The translations under genes and the position numbers were made by a program. Shown piece after piece: positions 1 through 6,861 of a DNA stretch of 64,000 nucleotides; position 1 is the first letter of the stretch, and each line of letters opens with the position of its first letter. Origin of the DNA: Flavobacterium ustbae (lineage in GTDB: Bacteria > Bacteroidota > Bacteroidia > Flavobacteriales > Flavobacteriaceae); the NCBI RefSeq assembly GCF_003946915.1, contig NZ_RPOC01000006.1, positions 124,001 through 188,000 on the forward strand. The letters run 5' to 3'. The notes under the pieces are model-generated. The model was not told the origin of the DNA. It did no database searches and worked only from the letters and a program-made list of their open reading frames with translations.

Positions 1-516
1 GTTTATCACAGCGCCAAACAAAAAAATGTAACGTACGACTATAGTCTGATTCTAAGTTTCAGACAGATCGCTATTTCGCCAGAACAGATTAAAGAAAAAG
101 AATTCATTAAAGAAAGACAGGTAAAAGATGGTGTAAAAACACTTTTGGATAGCCGCGGCAGACCTGTAAAAGATAGTTTAGGCAAAGAAATCAAAGTAGA
201 TAATTACAAAATGCTGCGTGCAACGGTTTATGAGTTCAGACAATTTAAATCTTGTCTGGTAACCGCAAAAGTTGATTATGTAGATTTAAAAAGCAACCAG
301 CTCGTGCAGACTTTCCCGATTAGCAGTGAGTATGTTTTTGAAAATGTTTATTCGACGTATAAAGGAAATAGAAACGCTTGCGATGATAATTATCTGGCGT
401 ATTTTGACAGACGCGCTGTTGCGTTTCCGAATAACGAACAGATGGTTTTTGACACAGGTGAAGACCTGAAAGCCAAGCTAAAAGACATCATTGTAAAGAA
501 TAAATTTAGAAGATAA
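1..516 (+). CDS. 3' part of an unidentified protein (5' truncated by window)
   Basis: An open frame runs from the first base to a TAA at 514-516, giving 171 residues with no start inside that is clearly the real one; the TTG at 145 is only an internal leucine codon, because the frame is open upstream with protein-like composition. The sequence is mixed charged and hydrophobic, with clustered lysines and a single CD pair near the end. I recognise no family. A good terminator follows 22 bases downstream, so this is the last gene of its transcript. Confidence 0.7.
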   Translation, partial: VYHSAKQKNVTYDYSLILSFRQIAISPEQIKEKEFIKERQVKDGVKTLLDSRGRPVKDSLGKEIKVDNYKMLRATVYEFRQFKSCLVTAKVDYVDLKSNQLVQTFPISSEYVFENVYSTYKGNRNACDDNYLAYFDRRAVAFPNNEQMVFDTGEDLKAKLKDIIVKNKFRR

Positions 517-537
517 TTATATAACACACTTATAATG

Positions 538-569
538 AAAAAGATGCATTTTTGATGCATCTTTTTTTG
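538..569 (+). terminator. Intrinsic terminator after the first gene
   Basis: AAAAGATGCAT (539-549) pairs with ATGCATCTTTT (555-565) across a 5-nt loop and is followed by a T run. It ends the transcript of the gene at 1-516. Confidence 0.85.
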
Positions 570-605
570 TTTAGGTTCTTTTCATTAAAAAAAAATCATT
601 TCTTA

Positions 606-650
606 ATTGCGCAACCAAAAAGTTGCGTATATTTGCAACTGATTAGTTGC
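606..650 (+). promoter_or_regulatory. Promoter with two tandem palindromic operators upstream of the ArsR gene
   Basis: A -7 box TATATTTG sits at 628-635, and ATTG at 606-609 lies 18 nt upstream of it, matching the Bacteroidetes TTG-N18-TAnnTTTG layout. Two copies of GCAAC-N6-GTTGC, at 611-626 and 635-650, flank the -7 box with starts 24 bp apart. One lies between the promoter elements and the other overlaps the start point. This is the expected arrangement for autorepression by the ArsR protein encoded next; the assignment to that protein is inference. Confidence 0.6.
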
Positions 651-670
651 GGATTAATATTCAAAAAAAA

Positions 671-997
671 ATGAAACGAGATATTTTTCAAGCTATTGCC
701 GATCCGACGAGAAGAGCAATATTAGTTTTAGTTTCTTCGAGTGCATTGACACCCAATGCTATTGCAGAACAGTTTCAAACTACAAGACAGGCGGTTTCCA
801 AACATATTAAAATTTTAAACGAATGTGATTTGTTGGAAGAAAAGAAATTGGGTAGAGAAATTTATTATCAATTAAAGATTGACAAAATGAAAGAAATAGA
901 CCAATGGATGGAACAATTCAAGAAAATCTGGGAAAGCCGTTTTAGCCAATTGGATCAAGTATTGATGAATTTAAAATCTAAAGAAAATGGAAAGTAA
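671..997 (+). CDS. ArsR-family winged-helix transcriptional regulator
   Basis: Small winged-helix regulator of 108 aa. The start MKRDIFQAIADPTRR matches the usual first helix of the ArsR group that controls SRPBCC/AHSA1 genes; a TTG at 647 in the same frame would place the start inside the second operator palindrome, so 671 is preferred. The recognition helix TTRQAVSKHIKIL is typical. There are no metal-binding cysteine pairs, so it is not an obvious metal sensor. It is followed immediately by two SRPBCC genes, and an ATG at 987 overlaps its stop, suggesting translational coupling. Autoregulation through the GCAAC palindromes upstream is likely. Confidence 0.85.
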   Translation: MKRDIFQAIADPTRRAILVLVSSSALTPNAIAEQFQTTRQAVSKHIKILNECDLLEEKKLGREIYYQLKIDKMKEIDQWMEQFKKIWESRFSQLDQVLMNLKSKENGK

Positions 998-1033
998 TCT
1001 ATTAATGAATTTTCGATTGACAAGGAAAACAAA

Positions 1034-1489
1034 ATGGTGAATATTAAACGCGAATTTGATGCTCCTCTTTCTGCTGTATGGTCTGCATGGACAGAAGCCG
1101 AAATATTAGATCAGTGGTGGGCGCCGCTTCCGTTTAAATCTGAAACCAAAATAATGGAATTTAAAGAAGGCGGCAGAAGACTTTATGCAATGGTTGGTCC
1201 TGAAGATCAGAAACGCTGGAGTACTTTTGATTACAGCTCGATCTCCCCTAAAACGAACTTTAAATATGCCGCGACTTTTTGCGACGCTGAAGGAAATCCG
1301 AATTCTGAATTTGGAAGTTCTTACTGGGACATCAATTTTACTGAAAAAGGTGAAAGAACAATTGTTGATATTGCTATTACCAGAGACAGTCTCGAAGATT
1401 TGCTTAAAATTGTTGAGATGGGCTTTAAAGAAGGCATGACGGCAACTATGGAAACTTTGGATACAATTTTTGAAAGTAGAAAGAAATAA
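1034..1489 (+). CDS. SRPBCC / AHSA1-like protein, probably frameshifted at its N terminus
   Basis: 151-aa START-like fold protein (activator of Hsp90 ATPase homologue 1-like), with VWSAWTEAEILDQWWAP and FKEGGRRLYAMVGPE close to the next gene. The bases before it, from an ATG at 987 that overlaps the ArsR stop, encode MESNLLMNF, which aligns with MKNNLLMDF of the paralogue, but the frame is lost at the TTTT run at 1010-1013 and ends at a TGA at 1038-1040. One extra T would join it to this frame. The protein from 1034 keeps most of the first beta strand, so it may still fold. Ligand unknown. Confidence 0.8.
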   Translation: MVNIKREFDAPLSAVWSAWTEAEILDQWWAPLPFKSETKIMEFKEGGRRLYAMVGPEDQKRWSTFDYSSISPKTNFKYAATFCDAEGNPNSEFGSSYWDINFTEKGERTIVDIAITRDSLEDLLKIVEMGFKEGMTATMETLDTIFESRKK

Positions 1490-1518
1490 AATTAACGACG
1501 AATTAAAATCTTAATATT

Positions 1519-2022
1519 ATGAAAAATAATCTTTTAATGGATTTTACCGTAAACAAAGAAACGAGTACGGTACACGTAAAACGCGAATTTAATGCTTCAT
1601 TACCTGATGTTTGGTCTGCTTGGACAGAACCTCAAATTCTAGATTTGTGGTGGGCGCCAGCTCCGTGGAAATCGAAAACAAAAAGCATGGAATTTAAGGA
1701 AGGCGGACGTAGATTGTATGCAATGGTTGGCCCTGAAGGCGAAGAACATTGGGCACTTGCAGATTACAGTTCGATCAATGCGAAAACAAATGTAAAATGG
1801 CTGGATGCTTTTTGCGATAGCGAAGGAAAGCTAAACGACGAGTTGCCGCGTTCTGATTGGGATGTTACTTTCTCCGAAAAAGACGGCTCTACTTTTGTTG
1901 ATGTCGTAATCAAACACGAAAAACTTTCTGATCTGGAAGCGATACTTCAAATGGGCTTTAAAGAAGGTTTCACTATTGCGATGGAAGGTTTGGATGCTAT
2001 TTTTGCAAACAATAAAAAATAA
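1519..2022 (+). CDS. SRPBCC / AHSA1-like protein
   Basis: 167-aa intact paralogue of the gene just upstream (29-nt gap), with the same blocks VWSAWTEPQILDLWWAPAPW, FKEGGRRLYAMVGPEG and a C-terminal GFKEGFTIAMEGLDAIF helix that caps the hydrophobic pocket of this fold. These proteins bind small hydrophobic ligands or act in stress responses; the ligand cannot be read from sequence. Co-transcription with the ArsR regulator is likely, since no promoter or terminator is seen between the three genes. Confidence 0.85.
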   Translation: MKNNLLMDFTVNKETSTVHVKREFNASLPDVWSAWTEPQILDLWWAPAPWKSKTKSMEFKEGGRRLYAMVGPEGEEHWALADYSSINAKTNVKWLDAFCDSEGKLNDELPRSDWDVTFSEKDGSTFVDVVIKHEKLSDLEAILQMGFKEGFTIAMEGLDAIFANNKK

Positions 2023-2044
2023 CTTATCATTTTAGTATGTTTTA

Positions 2045-2086
2045 AAAATGTAAAATGTGAATCTATTTATTCACATTTTACATTTT
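2045..2086. terminator. Long hairpin terminator after the SRPBCC genes
   Basis: AAAATGTAAAATGTGAAT (2045-2062) pairs with ATTCACATTTTACATTTT (2069-2086). The arms are symmetric, so it could serve both the SRPBCC operon and the original comM transcript arriving from the other side. Confidence 0.75.
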
Positions 2087-2103
2087 ACTTCACATTCAAA
2101 ATT

Positions 2104-2214
2104 CTACCCCAACCACCCTTCTCTATCCAAACTTCTGTATTGGATCGCCTCTGCAATATGAGACGAAATAATATTTTCTGAATTGTCCAAATCGGCGATG
2201 GTTCTCGAAACTTT
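2104..2214 (-). pseudogene. comM: Severed 3' end of comM
   Basis: On the minus strand this encodes [14 protein letters not shown], then [18 protein letters not shown] and a stop: the exact C terminus expected of the ComM/YifB Mg-chelatase family. The rest of comM ends at 13018 with ARAYDRIL followed by foreign residues. The two pieces join at the codon after DRIL if 2214-13040 is removed. Without its own start this fragment is not expected to be translated. Confidence 0.9.
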
Positions 2215-2241
2215 AATTACAATTATTAATATATAGTTCAT
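2213..2241. other. attL of the comM-inserted element
   Basis: The core dinucleotide TT (AA on the comM strand) is at 2213-2214. It is followed by 8 nt and then the 19-nt arm TTATTAATATATAGTTCAT at 2223-2241. The reverse complement of this arm is repeated at 13013-13031 with two mismatches and the same 8-nt spacing to its core, as expected for the two halves of an attP recognised by a dimeric large serine recombinase. Confidence 0.8.
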
Positions 2242-2277
2242 TCTCGTTTTGTATTTTTACGGAAATATTTACAATAC

Positions 2278-3774
2278 ATGAAAGCAGTTGCATATCTAAG
2301 AGTAAGTTCACAAGACCAATCTTTAGAAAGACAGTATGATGATATTAAAAAATTCGCATCAGAAAAGAATTTAACATTAGTAAAAATCTTTGATGATAAA
2401 ATAAGTGGTTCCACAACCAAAACCGATGAAAGGTTAGGTTTTATTCAAATGAAAAGATACCTCCAACTTAATGAGGATGTAAAAAATATTTTGGTTTTAG
2501 AAATTTCTAGACTTGGAAGAAAAAATAATGATATTCAAAATGTAGTTGAAGAATACATAGAAAAAGGAATTAACATACATATTGATGATTTAAATATATC
2601 TACGCTTGATAATACAGGAAAACGATCATTTGCCTCAGAAATGATGATTTCTATGTTAGGTGTAATGGCTTCAAATGAAGCAAGACTCCTTTCATCAAGA
2701 ATAAGTTCTGGAAAAATGTCAAAAGCGAGAAAAAACTTAGCTTTTGGTGGTAAAATCATTGGATACATTAAAGGCGAAGATGGCACTCCAATGATTGATG
2801 AAATAGAAGCTCCAATGATTAGAAAAATATTTGAACTGGCTTCAAAAGATCTTGGCATGAGAAATATATCTACACTGATTGAATCAGAATTTGGCAGAAA
2901 AATTGCAATTGGAACTCTGAGTGGTATAATTAGAAATAGTTTTCATAAAGGAGAAAGGAAATATCTTGATTTAGAACTCACTGTACCAGCAATTGTTTCA
3001 AAAGAATTATGGCAAATGGCAAATGATTCTATTAATAATAGAAGCAAGTTTGGAAGTAGAACTAATGTAAATACTAATATCATTCATGGAAAAATCAATT
3101 GCGAATGTGGTAATGTAATGCATCAAAAAGTCATTCCACAAGGTAGAATCGATATTTTTGTGTGCAAGGATGAAAAATGCAAAAATTCAATTAATAGACC
3201 TTGGTTATTTAGAATGGTACGCAAAGTAGTTGAAAGACACGCACAAAAAACGAAAGACGAACAAGTTCGTGAAAACTTCAAATTACAAATATTATCATAT
3301 AAAGTTAAAATTGATTTGAATAACAAAGAAATTGAAAAGCTTCAAAACAGGCAAAAGAGAGCAAGAGACCTTTATCTCGACTTAGAAGTTACCAGAGAAG
3401 AATATAATGAAACTAAAATTGATATCCTTACAAAAATAGGAGAATACAATCATATTAATAGTAAACTTAACGAAATCATTTTAACTTCTGAAAACGCATT
3501 GAAAACGGATATTAAACATTTTAGCGAAGACTTAGAATTATTTAAAATTGAAATCAAGGATATAATTAGCCATGTTATTGTTACTAAAGATAGTGTCACA
3601 ATAAATATCTTCGGTTGGAGAGAATATGAATTAATCAAACCAAATAGTACTAAGCTTGGTTTTGAAGCAAGAAAACCAATAAATGAAAGATATCTCAATG
3701 AAAATCTTCCGTTAAGGCATCCAATTGATGATGAAAATTTAGAAATGATGGTCAACGACTTTTTGTCGAATTAA
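2278..3774 (+). CDS. Large serine recombinase (integrase of the comM element)
   Basis: 498 aa. The N-terminal resolvase domain (about 1-140) has AYLRVSSQDQSLERQ with nucleophile Ser10 and Arg8, and LEISRLGRKNNDI. A recombinase domain follows (about 150-260, GGKIIGYIKGEDG, then AIVSKELWQMA), then a zinc ribbon with cysteines near 275, 277, 295 and 300 (CECGNVMHQK, CKDEKC) and a coiled-coil segment before the C terminus. This is the standard layout of large serine integrases, which need attP and attB and, for excision, a separate directionality factor. It starts 37 bp inside attL. Its stop overlaps the convergent XRE gene by 4 nt. Confidence 0.93.
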   Translation: MKAVAYLRVSSQDQSLERQYDDIKKFASEKNLTLVKIFDDKISGSTTKTDERLGFIQMKRYLQLNEDVKNILVLEISRLGRKNNDIQNVVEEYIEKGINIHIDDLNISTLDNTGKRSFASEMMISMLGVMASNEARLLSSRISSGKMSKARKNLAFGGKIIGYIKGEDGTPMIDEIEAPMIRKIFELASKDLGMRNISTLIESEFGRKIAIGTLSGIIRNSFHKGERKYLDLELTVPAIVSKELWQMANDSINNRSKFGSRTNVNTNIIHGKINCECGNVMHQKVIPQGRIDIFVCKDEKCKNSINRPWLFRMVRKVVERHAQKTKDEQVRENFKLQILSYKVKIDLNNKEIEKLQNRQKRARDLYLDLEVTREEYNETKIDILTKIGEYNHINSKLNEIILTSENALKTDIKHFSEDLELFKIEIKDIISHVIVTKDSVTINIFGWREYELIKPNSTKLGFEARKPINERYLNENLPLRHPIDDENLEMMVNDFLSN

Positions 3775-4034
3775 ATAGATTTGCTAAAATTGAAAAACTC
3801 TCTAATGTCTATTTCCAGCGCTAAAGAAAGCTTAATTATAGTAGAGAGTGTTACATTTGTTCGTGAATTTTCAATCCTTGAAATAGTGCTTTTTTCAACA
3901 AATGAATCAGTACTCAAATTATTTATAGCAACTGCCAAATCAAGTTGAGTCATTCCTTTTGATTCTCTAATAATCTTAAGCCTTTCTCCAAATTGCTTCT
4001 TATATAATTCTATATTTTTTAGTTCTGTTGACAT
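3771..4034 (-). CDS. XRE-family helix-turn-helix regulator
   Basis: 87 aa from the ATG at 4034; a TTG nine bases upstream is also in frame but lies within the operator palindrome. A single Cro/C1-type HTH covers nearly the whole protein: FGERLKIIRESKGMTQLDLA, STISRIENSRTNVTLSTIIKLSLAL, ending EFFNFSKSI. It faces away from the exported-protein genes at 4157 and 4705 across a region with repeated TTGACAT half sites, so it is probably the element's repressor acting on itself and on those genes. Confidence 0.85.
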   Translation of the reverse strand: MSTELKNIELYKKQFGERLKIIRESKGMTQLDLAVAINNLSTDSFVEKSTISRIENSRTNVTLSTIIKLSLALEIDIREFFNFSKSI

Positions 4035-4086
4035 ACATGTCAATGATACTTCATATATTTACAGACAAGGTAAACATATATGTCAA
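4028..4086. promoter_or_regulatory. Probable operator region of the XRE repressor
   Basis: TTGACAT-AC-ATGTCAA at 4028-4043 is a 7+7 palindrome that covers the XRE start region. A further ACATATATGTCAA lies at 4074-4086 between the divergent genes. Two sites with the same half sequence either side of a divergent promoter fit lambda-like repressor control. The protein-site pairing is inferred from position. Confidence 0.55.
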
Positions 4087-4156
4087 CTTAAGTGCTTGAC
4101 TTTATTTTTACTTTTAAAATAAAAACATAAATCATTAAAAAACAAAAATTTAAAAA

Positions 4157-4690
4157 ATGAGAAGATCGAAAACAATTATTGCTCTTTTAGCTTTTTCATT
4201 ATCGATTAGTTTATCTGCACAAGTTGCTCCTAAAACTGGCGAAAAAGTGCTAGAAGTAAAAGAGAGTTATGAGGGAGAATTCCTTCAGACAGTCAAACAG
4301 GGAAATCTATCGGAAGCAGTTATAAAGGCAATTAGAGAAAGAATACCTAAAAAATTAGATAAATATGGTTTTTCAAACATTACTATCGTAGAAGTAGGGC
4401 AAGTACCATCACCTGAAAACTGGACGAATAAATTAGCAAAAAGTTCTGGACTGACAACAAATAGAGCCAAAGGAGAAAATATGTTAAAACTAGCAACAAC
4501 CCCAACTGAAATAACAGCAGCAATTAACAAAATGTATGAACCAGATGGCAATGAAGGAAATTGGAAATTTCAAGTAAATTTTATTGACAATATTACAAAA
4601 GAAACATATAAAGTTAGAATTAATATGATGTACAATCCAGTATATATTATTAAAGAAAGTGATTTAATTAAAGATATAACTCAAAACTAA
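4157..4690 (+). CDS. Secreted protein of unknown function, cargo of the element
   Basis: 177 aa with a clear signal peptide: MRRSKT, a hydrophobic stretch IIALLAFSLSISLSA, then AQ. The mature part is soluble and lysine-rich; I recognise no family. It has a block PKKLDKYGFSNITIVEVGQVPSPENW and a C-terminal beta-rich half (NWKFQVNFIDNITKETYKVRINMMYN). The next gene, a lipoprotein, starts 14 nt after its stop, so the two are probably one transcript exported together. Confidence 0.75.
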   Translation: MRRSKTIIALLAFSLSISLSAQVAPKTGEKVLEVKESYEGEFLQTVKQGNLSEAVIKAIRERIPKKLDKYGFSNITIVEVGQVPSPENWTNKLAKSSGLTTNRAKGENMLKLATTPTEITAAINKMYEPDGNEGNWKFQVNFIDNITKETYKVRINMMYNPVYIIKESDLIKDITQN

Positions 4691-4704
4691 AAACAAAATC
4701 GAAA

Positions 4705-5103
4705 ATGAAAAAAATATTACTATTGATTGTAATCTCTTTAACTGTAATAAGCTGTACTCAACAATCAAAACTAGAAAAATTTATAGAGAAGACAGTAAAA
4801 AATAAACTTAATGATCCTGAAAGTTTTGAATTAGTGAGTCTCAAAACAGAAAACAAAGACGTTGTTAATATTCTTTTTGAAAAAAATAAAGAAGAAGTAG
4901 TAAATAGAAAAAAAAATTACGAAAAATATGGAGATAGCGAAAGTGCAAGTAAATATGCATTAGCAAAAAAAATCGAAGATAACGTCAGACAGGTCAATAA
5001 TGGGACTATGGTTTATGCGACATACACATATCGTGTAAAAAATGCAACAGGAAATATAATAACTGAAACTAAATTTTCTTTTATTGCACTAAATAAAATT
5101 TAA
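4705..5103 (+). CDS. Small lipoprotein of unknown function
   Basis: 132 aa. The lipoprotein signal is MKKILLLIVISLTVISC with Cys17 as the lipidated residue. The mature part begins with a charged helix and LNDPESFELVSLK, a motif I associate with short Bacteroidetes lipoproteins of unknown role that carry NDPxSFE after an amphipathic helix. The C-terminal half (MVYATYTYRVKNATGNI) looks like a beta sheet. It is cotranscribed with the secreted protein upstream. No enzymatic motif is visible. Confidence 0.75.
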   Translation: MKKILLLIVISLTVISCTQQSKLEKFIEKTVKNKLNDPESFELVSLKTENKDVVNILFEKNKEEVVNRKKNYEKYGDSESASKYALAKKIEDNVRQVNNGTMVYATYTYRVKNATGNIITETKFSFIALNKI

Positions 5104-5117
5104 ACATATTTACAATA

Positions 5118-5148
5118 AAGAGAGACATTTTCAGGTGTCTCTTTTTTT
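5118..5148. terminator. Terminator between convergent genes
   Basis: AGAGACA (5121-5127) pairs with TGTCTCT (5136-5142), followed by T7. It ends the 4157-5103 transcript; the preceding AAAG run means it may also act on the opposing resolvase gene, which stops at 5150. Confidence 0.8.
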
Positions 5149-5149
5149 G

Positions 5150-5737
5150 TTATAACATACTTTTAATTTTTCTTATTGTATTTATAGAAATGTTTGTCAT
5201 CTTATTTAATTGACTTAATGAAAATGAATCATTTTTAATAAGCTTAATTTCTGATTTATATTTAGATAAGAATTCTTCATTTGTTTCTATAATACCTTTC
5301 ACTCTCCCCTTATATTTTCCCTTTGTTTTTGCGATTGCTATACCTTCTGCAATTCTTTCTTTTATCGATTCTCGTTCTATTTGAGAAACATTCGCTAGTA
5401 AATCACATATCATTTTAAAAATTGGATTTTGTCTTCCGTCAATTCTTGAATGCAAACCAAGATTCTCAACTATAAGATTTATATCTTCCCTATTAAGTAA
5501 CTCCATTGTAGTTTGGATATCATAGGCATTCCTACCCAATCTATCTACTGAATGAACAACAATTGTTTTAATTTTTCCAGTTCTAACGTCTTCTAGTAGT
5601 CTTATGGCTTCTGGTCTTTCTGTAAATGGTATTACTCCAGAGATAGTATCAAAATATTCAACCATAGATGAATCTTTTTGCCTAGCTTCATTTTGACCTT
5701 TCGATGACACTCTTATATATTTTGCTGTAGTTATCAT
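5150..5737 (-). CDS. Small serine recombinase (resolvase/invertase type)
   Basis: 195 aa, typical resolvase length. It has AKYIRVSSKGQNEARQ with Ser11 as nucleophile and Arg9, VVHSVDRLGRNAYDI, the long E helix ANVSQIERESIKERIAEGIA, and a C-terminal HTH (SLSQLNKMTNISINTIRKI). It could resolve cointegrates or invert a segment. No pair of res-like sites was evident next to it. A -7 box TATATTTG lies on the minus strand at 5757-5764, just upstream. It is distinct from the large integrase at 2278. Confidence 0.9.
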   Translation of the reverse strand: MITTAKYIRVSSKGQNEARQKDSSMVEYFDTISGVIPFTERPEAIRLLEDVRTGKIKTIVVHSVDRLGRNAYDIQTTMELLNREDINLIVENLGLHSRIDGRQNPIFKMICDLLANVSQIERESIKERIAEGIAIAKTKGKYKGRVKGIIETNEEFLSKYKSEIKLIKNDSFSLSQLNKMTNISINTIRKIKSML

Positions 5738-5756
5738 AATCTATTTTTAATTATTA

Positions 5757-5764
5757 CAAATATA
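5757..5764 (-). promoter_or_regulatory. -7 box of the resolvase gene
   Basis: On the minus strand this reads TATATTTG, 20 bp before the resolvase ATG. No well-spaced -33 box was found. Confidence 0.4.
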
Positions 5765-5856
5765 ATACATTTCTTACAAATTACATCAAAAATAGGCTAG
5801 TATCTTTTGATATATTTCAAACCCAACAAATCTGTATAAAGCTTTTTAAAACATTA

Positions 5857-5905
5857 TATCAATTTTTAGGTATAGTTAAAAATTGATACATTTTAACTAT
5901 ATTTG
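5857..5905 (+). promoter_or_regulatory. Palindrome and -7 box upstream of the RNase HI gene
   Basis: TATCAATTTTT (5857-5867) and AAAAATTGATA (5878-5888) are perfect 11-nt inverted arms around a 10-nt spacer. A TATATTTG -7 box follows at 5898-5905. The palindrome covers the expected -33 region, so a bound repressor would block the promoter. The transcript would have a leader of roughly 95 nt before the ATG at 6004; a short stretch with GATTTGCCAATC is present there but I recognise no riboswitch. Confidence 0.45.
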
Positions 5906-6003
5906 AGAAAGGAGTAAAAAAGCTCAGTGTATTAACAAAACTTTAGATTTGCCAATCTCACAAGTGGGCGAAAATATCAACTAATCTTCTAAATAATAAA
6001 CAT

Positions 6004-6687
6004 ATGGAAGAGAACGAAATTCCAGAAATTAATCTCTATTCAGACGGAGGTGCTGAGCCAAACCCTGGAAAGGGTGGTTTTGGCGTAATAATGTCATACA
6101 AAGGGAGCAAAAAGGAATTTAATCAAGGTTTCTTTTTAACAACAAATAATCGAATGGAGTTGATGGGAGTCATATATGGGTTAGAAAAACTTAAAAAAAA
6201 ATGTAAAGTAAATGTTTTTAGTGACTCCAGATATGTTATAGATGGAATTACACAAGGTTGGGCTGAAAAATGGAAAGCGAACAATTGGTACAGAAACAAA
6301 ACCGAAAAAGCTACTAATATTGATTTATGGGAAAAATTATTAATATTAATCTCAAAACAACATGAAGTGAAATTTAATTGGATTAAAGGTCATTGCGGTC
6401 ATACTGAAAACGAAAGATGTGATGAACTTGCAAATTTGGCTATCAACAATAACAATTTACTTCATGACGAAGTATATGAGTCAAATTCTCAAATTGGATT
6501 CCAAAACAATACTAAAAAAATAACTGTTGAAGGTGATGAATGCAGAAAATGCAACACCCCAGTAATTATAAAGACACCAAAAAAAAGAAAATTAAAATCA
6601 GGACAGGAATATTATTATGAATATTACCTACATTGTCCCAATTGTAAAACATTGTATATGATTGAAGATGCAAAAAGGTTTATATAA
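6004..6687 (+). CDS. RNase HI with a C-terminal zinc-ribbon extension
   Basis: 227 aa. Residues 8-150 are a complete RNase HI domain: SDGGAEPNPGKGG with Asp14, Glu52 in NNRMELMG, Asp74 in VFSDSRYV, His130 in WIKGHCGH and Asp140 in ERCDELANLA, so all catalytic residues are present. It degrades the RNA strand of RNA-DNA hybrids. Residues about 180-227 form an extra domain with CRKC and CPNC pairs, a likely zinc ribbon not found in the chromosomal 150-aa enzyme. It lies next to the polymerase-like gene, which faces it, suggesting a role in replication of the element. Confidence 0.92.
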   Translation: MEENEIPEINLYSDGGAEPNPGKGGFGVIMSYKGSKKEFNQGFFLTTNNRMELMGVIYGLEKLKKKCKVNVFSDSRYVIDGITQGWAEKWKANNWYRNKTEKATNIDLWEKLLILISKQHEVKFNWIKGHCGHTENERCDELANLAINNNNLLHDEVYESNSQIGFQNNTKKITVEGDECRKCNTPVIIKTPKKRKLKSGQEYYYEYYLHCPNCKTLYMIEDAKRFI

Positions 6688-6861
6688 GAAAAAAAACTTA
6701 TTATATAGCAATAAATTTACTTTGAAACAACTTAAACCAAAATAATATTATTAAGCTTTTATTATAACGAAAAAAAACTAACAAGTATAAAACAAACACT
6801 TATCCATTGAGATATTACATAATAGTTAAACCCCGTTAAATAACTAATTACTTTAAAAAAA

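Noticed and set aside
5906..6003. Riboswitch or small RNA upstream of RNase HI
   Set aside because: Only a weak GATTTGCCAATC hairpin; no match to a class I know.
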